From: Acidimicrobiia bacterium
Lineage (GTDB): Bacteria; Actinomycetota; Acidimicrobiia; Acidimicrobiales; AC-14
Direction: 5' to 3'
Assembly: GCA_019244985.1 (NCBI GenBank)
Contig: JAFASB010000244.1
Location: forward strand, 1 to 6,625
Length of the DNA stretch: 6,625 bases
Below are positions 5,173 to 6,625 of the stretch, in pieces. Position numbers and translations under genes: made by a program. Position 1 is the stretch's first letter. Each line of letters opens with the position of its first letter. Under the pieces are notes generated by a model, which was not told the DNA's origin, did no database searches, and worked only from the letters and a program-made list of their open reading frames with translations.

Positions 5173-6113
5173 CAGTCGGTGAGGCTGCGGCCGGTGAGGT
5201 GAAGGAAGACGTCCTCGAGGGTGCTGCGGCGGACGAGGGCGAAGTCGGGTTTGACGCCGAGGGCGTGGACCGCTGACAAGGCGGCTTCGCCGTCGTGGGC
5301 GTAGAGCAGCACCCGATCGGGCAGGACCTCGACGCGGTCGGCGGCGCCGTCGAATCGCGTCACCGCGGCTGTGGTCTCGGCCGCGGGAAGGCGCACCTCG
5401 AGCACCTCTCTCGTGGAGTAGCGGGTGATGAGGTCGCGCGGCGTGCCCTCGGCGACGATCTTGCCGTTGTCCATGACCACCAAGCGGTCGCAGAGCTGCT
5501 CGGCCTCGTCCATGTAGTGCGTCGTGAGCACCTGGGTCACGCCCTGCTGCTTGAGCCGGTACAGCCGGTCCCAGACGGCGTGGCGCGCCTGCGGGTCGAG
5601 GCCGGTCGTCGGCTCGTCGAGCAACAGCAGTTCGGGCTCGCTGATGAGCGCACGGGCGATCGTCAGGCGCCGTTTGAGACCGCCCGACAGCGGCTCGACC
5701 CGGTCGTTGGCCCGGTGGTCGAGCTGGACGAACTCGAGCAGCCGGTCGGCGCGCTCCCGCACCACCGAGCGCGGGAGGTCGAAGTAGCGCCCGTAGATCA
5801 GCAGGTTCTCGCGCACCGTCAGCTCGACGTCGAGCGTGTCCTCCTGGGGCACGACGCCGAGCCGGCCTCGGATGGTCGGACCGTCCGTCGCCGGGTCCAT
5901 GGCCAAGATGCGCAGCACGCCGTCGTCGAACGGCGATACGCAGCCGATCATCCGCATTGTCGAGCTCTTGCCGGCGCCGTTCGGGCCGAGGAACCCGAAC
6001 GACTCCCCGCGCTGGACGTCGAAGTCCACGGCGTCGACCGCCGTGAAGCTCCCAAAGCGCTTGGTCAGCCCCCGGGCATGAATGAGCGCGCCCCCGTTCC
6101 CCTCTGCCACCAC
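5172..6113 (-). CDS. ABC transporter ATP-binding protein (NodI/DrrA-like)
   Basis: A 313-residue cytoplasmic nucleotide-binding subunit that powers the two downstream permeases. All ABC motifs are intact: Walker A GPNGAGKS (43-50), Q-loop Gln90 (VVPQED), signature LSGGLKRR (142-149), Walker B LLLLDEP with catalytic Glu167, D-loop GLD (171-173) and switch His199 (LTTHYMDEAE). The order and wording (PTTGLDPQARHAVWDRL, THYMDEAEQLCDRL, AEGTPRDLI) match the NodI/DrrA exporter group. An extra C-terminal domain of about 80 residues ends STLEDVFLHLTGRSLTD, also typical of that group. The start is GTG: codons at 6113 and 6110 are both GTG and both possible, with 6113 placed 7 bases after the upstream stop. 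The frame is open to 6257, but that part overlaps the regulator gene and has no ABC homology. No Shine-Dalgarno sequence is visible, so coupling to the upstream gene is likely. Substrate unknown. Confidence 0.94.
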   Translation of the reverse strand: MVAEGNGGALIHARGLTKRFGSFTAVDAVDFDVQRGESFGFLGPNGAGKSSTMRMIGCVSPFDDGVLRILAMDPATDGPTIRGRLGVVPQEDTLDVELTVRENLLIYGRYFDLPRSVVRERADRLLEFVQLDHRANDRVEPLSGGLKRRLTIARALISEPELLLLDEPTTGLDPQARHAVWDRLYRLKQQGVTQVLTTHYMDEAEQLCDRLVVMDNGKIVAEGTPRDLITRYSTREVLEVRLPAAETTAAVTRFDGAADRVEVLPDRVLLYAHDGEAALSAVHALGVKPDFALVRRSTLEDVFLHLTGRSLTD

Positions 6114-6120
6114 GCCGAGA

Positions 6121-6625
6121 CTACGGACCGCTCGGTGGGTAGGCGTCCTCCAGCCATTCGATCGCGGTCTCACCCCAGTCGATCGGGCGGAGGCGACGGC
6201 CGCGCTCGACCTCGACACGATGCGCCGGGTCGCGAAGCAACGCCCGCACGCCGTCAAGGGGACGGACCATCCGCGCCGTCATCCATCTCGTCCAGACGTC
6301 CGCGAGTCCGACCTCCCCGGCACCGGCAAGGGTCGCCGCCCGCTCGATTTCGCCCTTCTCGGACAGGAGCCAAGCGGCAAGGACCAGACCGCGAGCGACG
6401 TGAACATCCCATTCGTTCGTCGACGCGGCCCTGAGTCCAGCGACAAGGGCGCGCGCCGCTGCTTCGGGATCGCTCACCGCGACCAGCTCGGCGAGCTGCA
6501 TGGCAGTCATCCCGACCTGGAAGAGGTCACCAACAGTCGTGAACAGCTCGAGGGCCTCGCGGACGCGCACCTCGGCGCGAGCGAGATCACCTTCGACGTC
6601 AGCATTTTTGGAGAGCTCCTGCAAC
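6121..6625 (-). CDS. C-terminal part of an AfsR/LuxR-like TPR regulator (5' end outside window)
   Basis: Only the last 167 or so residues are present; the frame runs off the right edge without a credible start. The visible part is helical and Ala/Leu-rich with TPR-like repeats, such as GDLARAEVRVREALELFTTVGD (about 12-33), FQVGMTAMQLAELVAVSDPEAAARALVAG (35-63) and RGLVLAAWLLSEKGEIERAATLAGAGE (78-104). The ending AATLAGAGE ... GVRALLRDPAHRVEVERGRRLRPIDWGETAIEWL resembles the C-termini of actinobacterial multi-domain regulators, in which AARLLGAAE is followed by a short helix bundle and an AEGRALSLEEA-like run. These belong to the AfsR/SARP, LuxR-type and adenylate-cyclase-type STAND ATPases. 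The N-terminal domain that would tell which kind is outside the window. It ends 7 bases before the ATPase start on the same strand, so it is probably co-transcribed with the exporter and could regulate it. The family call is from pattern resemblance only. Confidence 0.7.
   Translation of the reverse strand, partial: LQELSKNADVEGDLARAEVRVREALELFTTVGDLFQVGMTAMQLAELVAVSDPEAAARALVAGLRAASTNEWDVHVARGLVLAAWLLSEKGEIERAATLAGAGEVGLADVWTRWMTARMVRPLDGVRALLRDPAHRVEVERGRRLRPIDWGETAIEWLEDAYPPSGP

Noticed and set aside
5295..6434. Long plus-strand open frame opposite the ABC ATPase
   Set aside because: It is antisense to a gene with every ABC motif intact, its product is low-complexity and Arg/Gly/Val-rich, and it extends into the antisense of the regulator. 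Such shadows are expected when third positions are almost all G or C.

Overview
This 6.6 kb window is very GC-rich DNA with near-saturated G/C at third codon positions. The first 50 codons of the first permease gene have G or C at position three in 48 cases. Together with an actinobacterial-type class II fructose bisphosphatase and the C-terminal end of an AfsR/LuxR-like TPR regulator, this points to an actinobacterium. The class within the phylum cannot be fixed from the sequence.

Layout: one plus-strand gene, glpX (19-1017), meets a minus-strand run of genes tail to tail with only 5 bases between stops. Reading the minus strand from the right edge, the order is: the C-terminal part of a large helical-repeat regulator (6121 to the edge, cut off); an ABC ATPase (5172-6113); a 208-base gap full of inverted repeats (4964-5171); two related ABC-2 permeases that overlap by ATGA (4190-4963 and 3390-4193); a fusion of a 2H phosphoesterase domain with a GNAT acetyltransferase domain (2405-3379); and a secreted Asp-box beta-propeller protein (1023-2381). 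Apart from the 208-base gap, spacings are 7, -4, 10 and 23 bases, so the run looks like one transcription unit, possibly with an internal re-start or attenuation point in the gap.

Working together: the ATPase and two permeases make a complete NodIJ/DrrAB-like exporter whose membrane part is probably a heterodimer. The substrate is unknown. The regulator fragment just upstream may control it. The fusion enzyme and secreted propeller are not standard exporter parts, and their link to it is positional only. glpX is a gluconeogenesis gene that looks unrelated to the rest.

The parts most worth a second look are the gap between ATPase and permeases (a dense hairpin cluster, also spanned by a 70-codon frame that abuts both neighbours exactly but has atypical codon use) and the 2H-GNAT fusion. 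No RNA gene, CRISPR array, insertion sequence or phage feature was seen.
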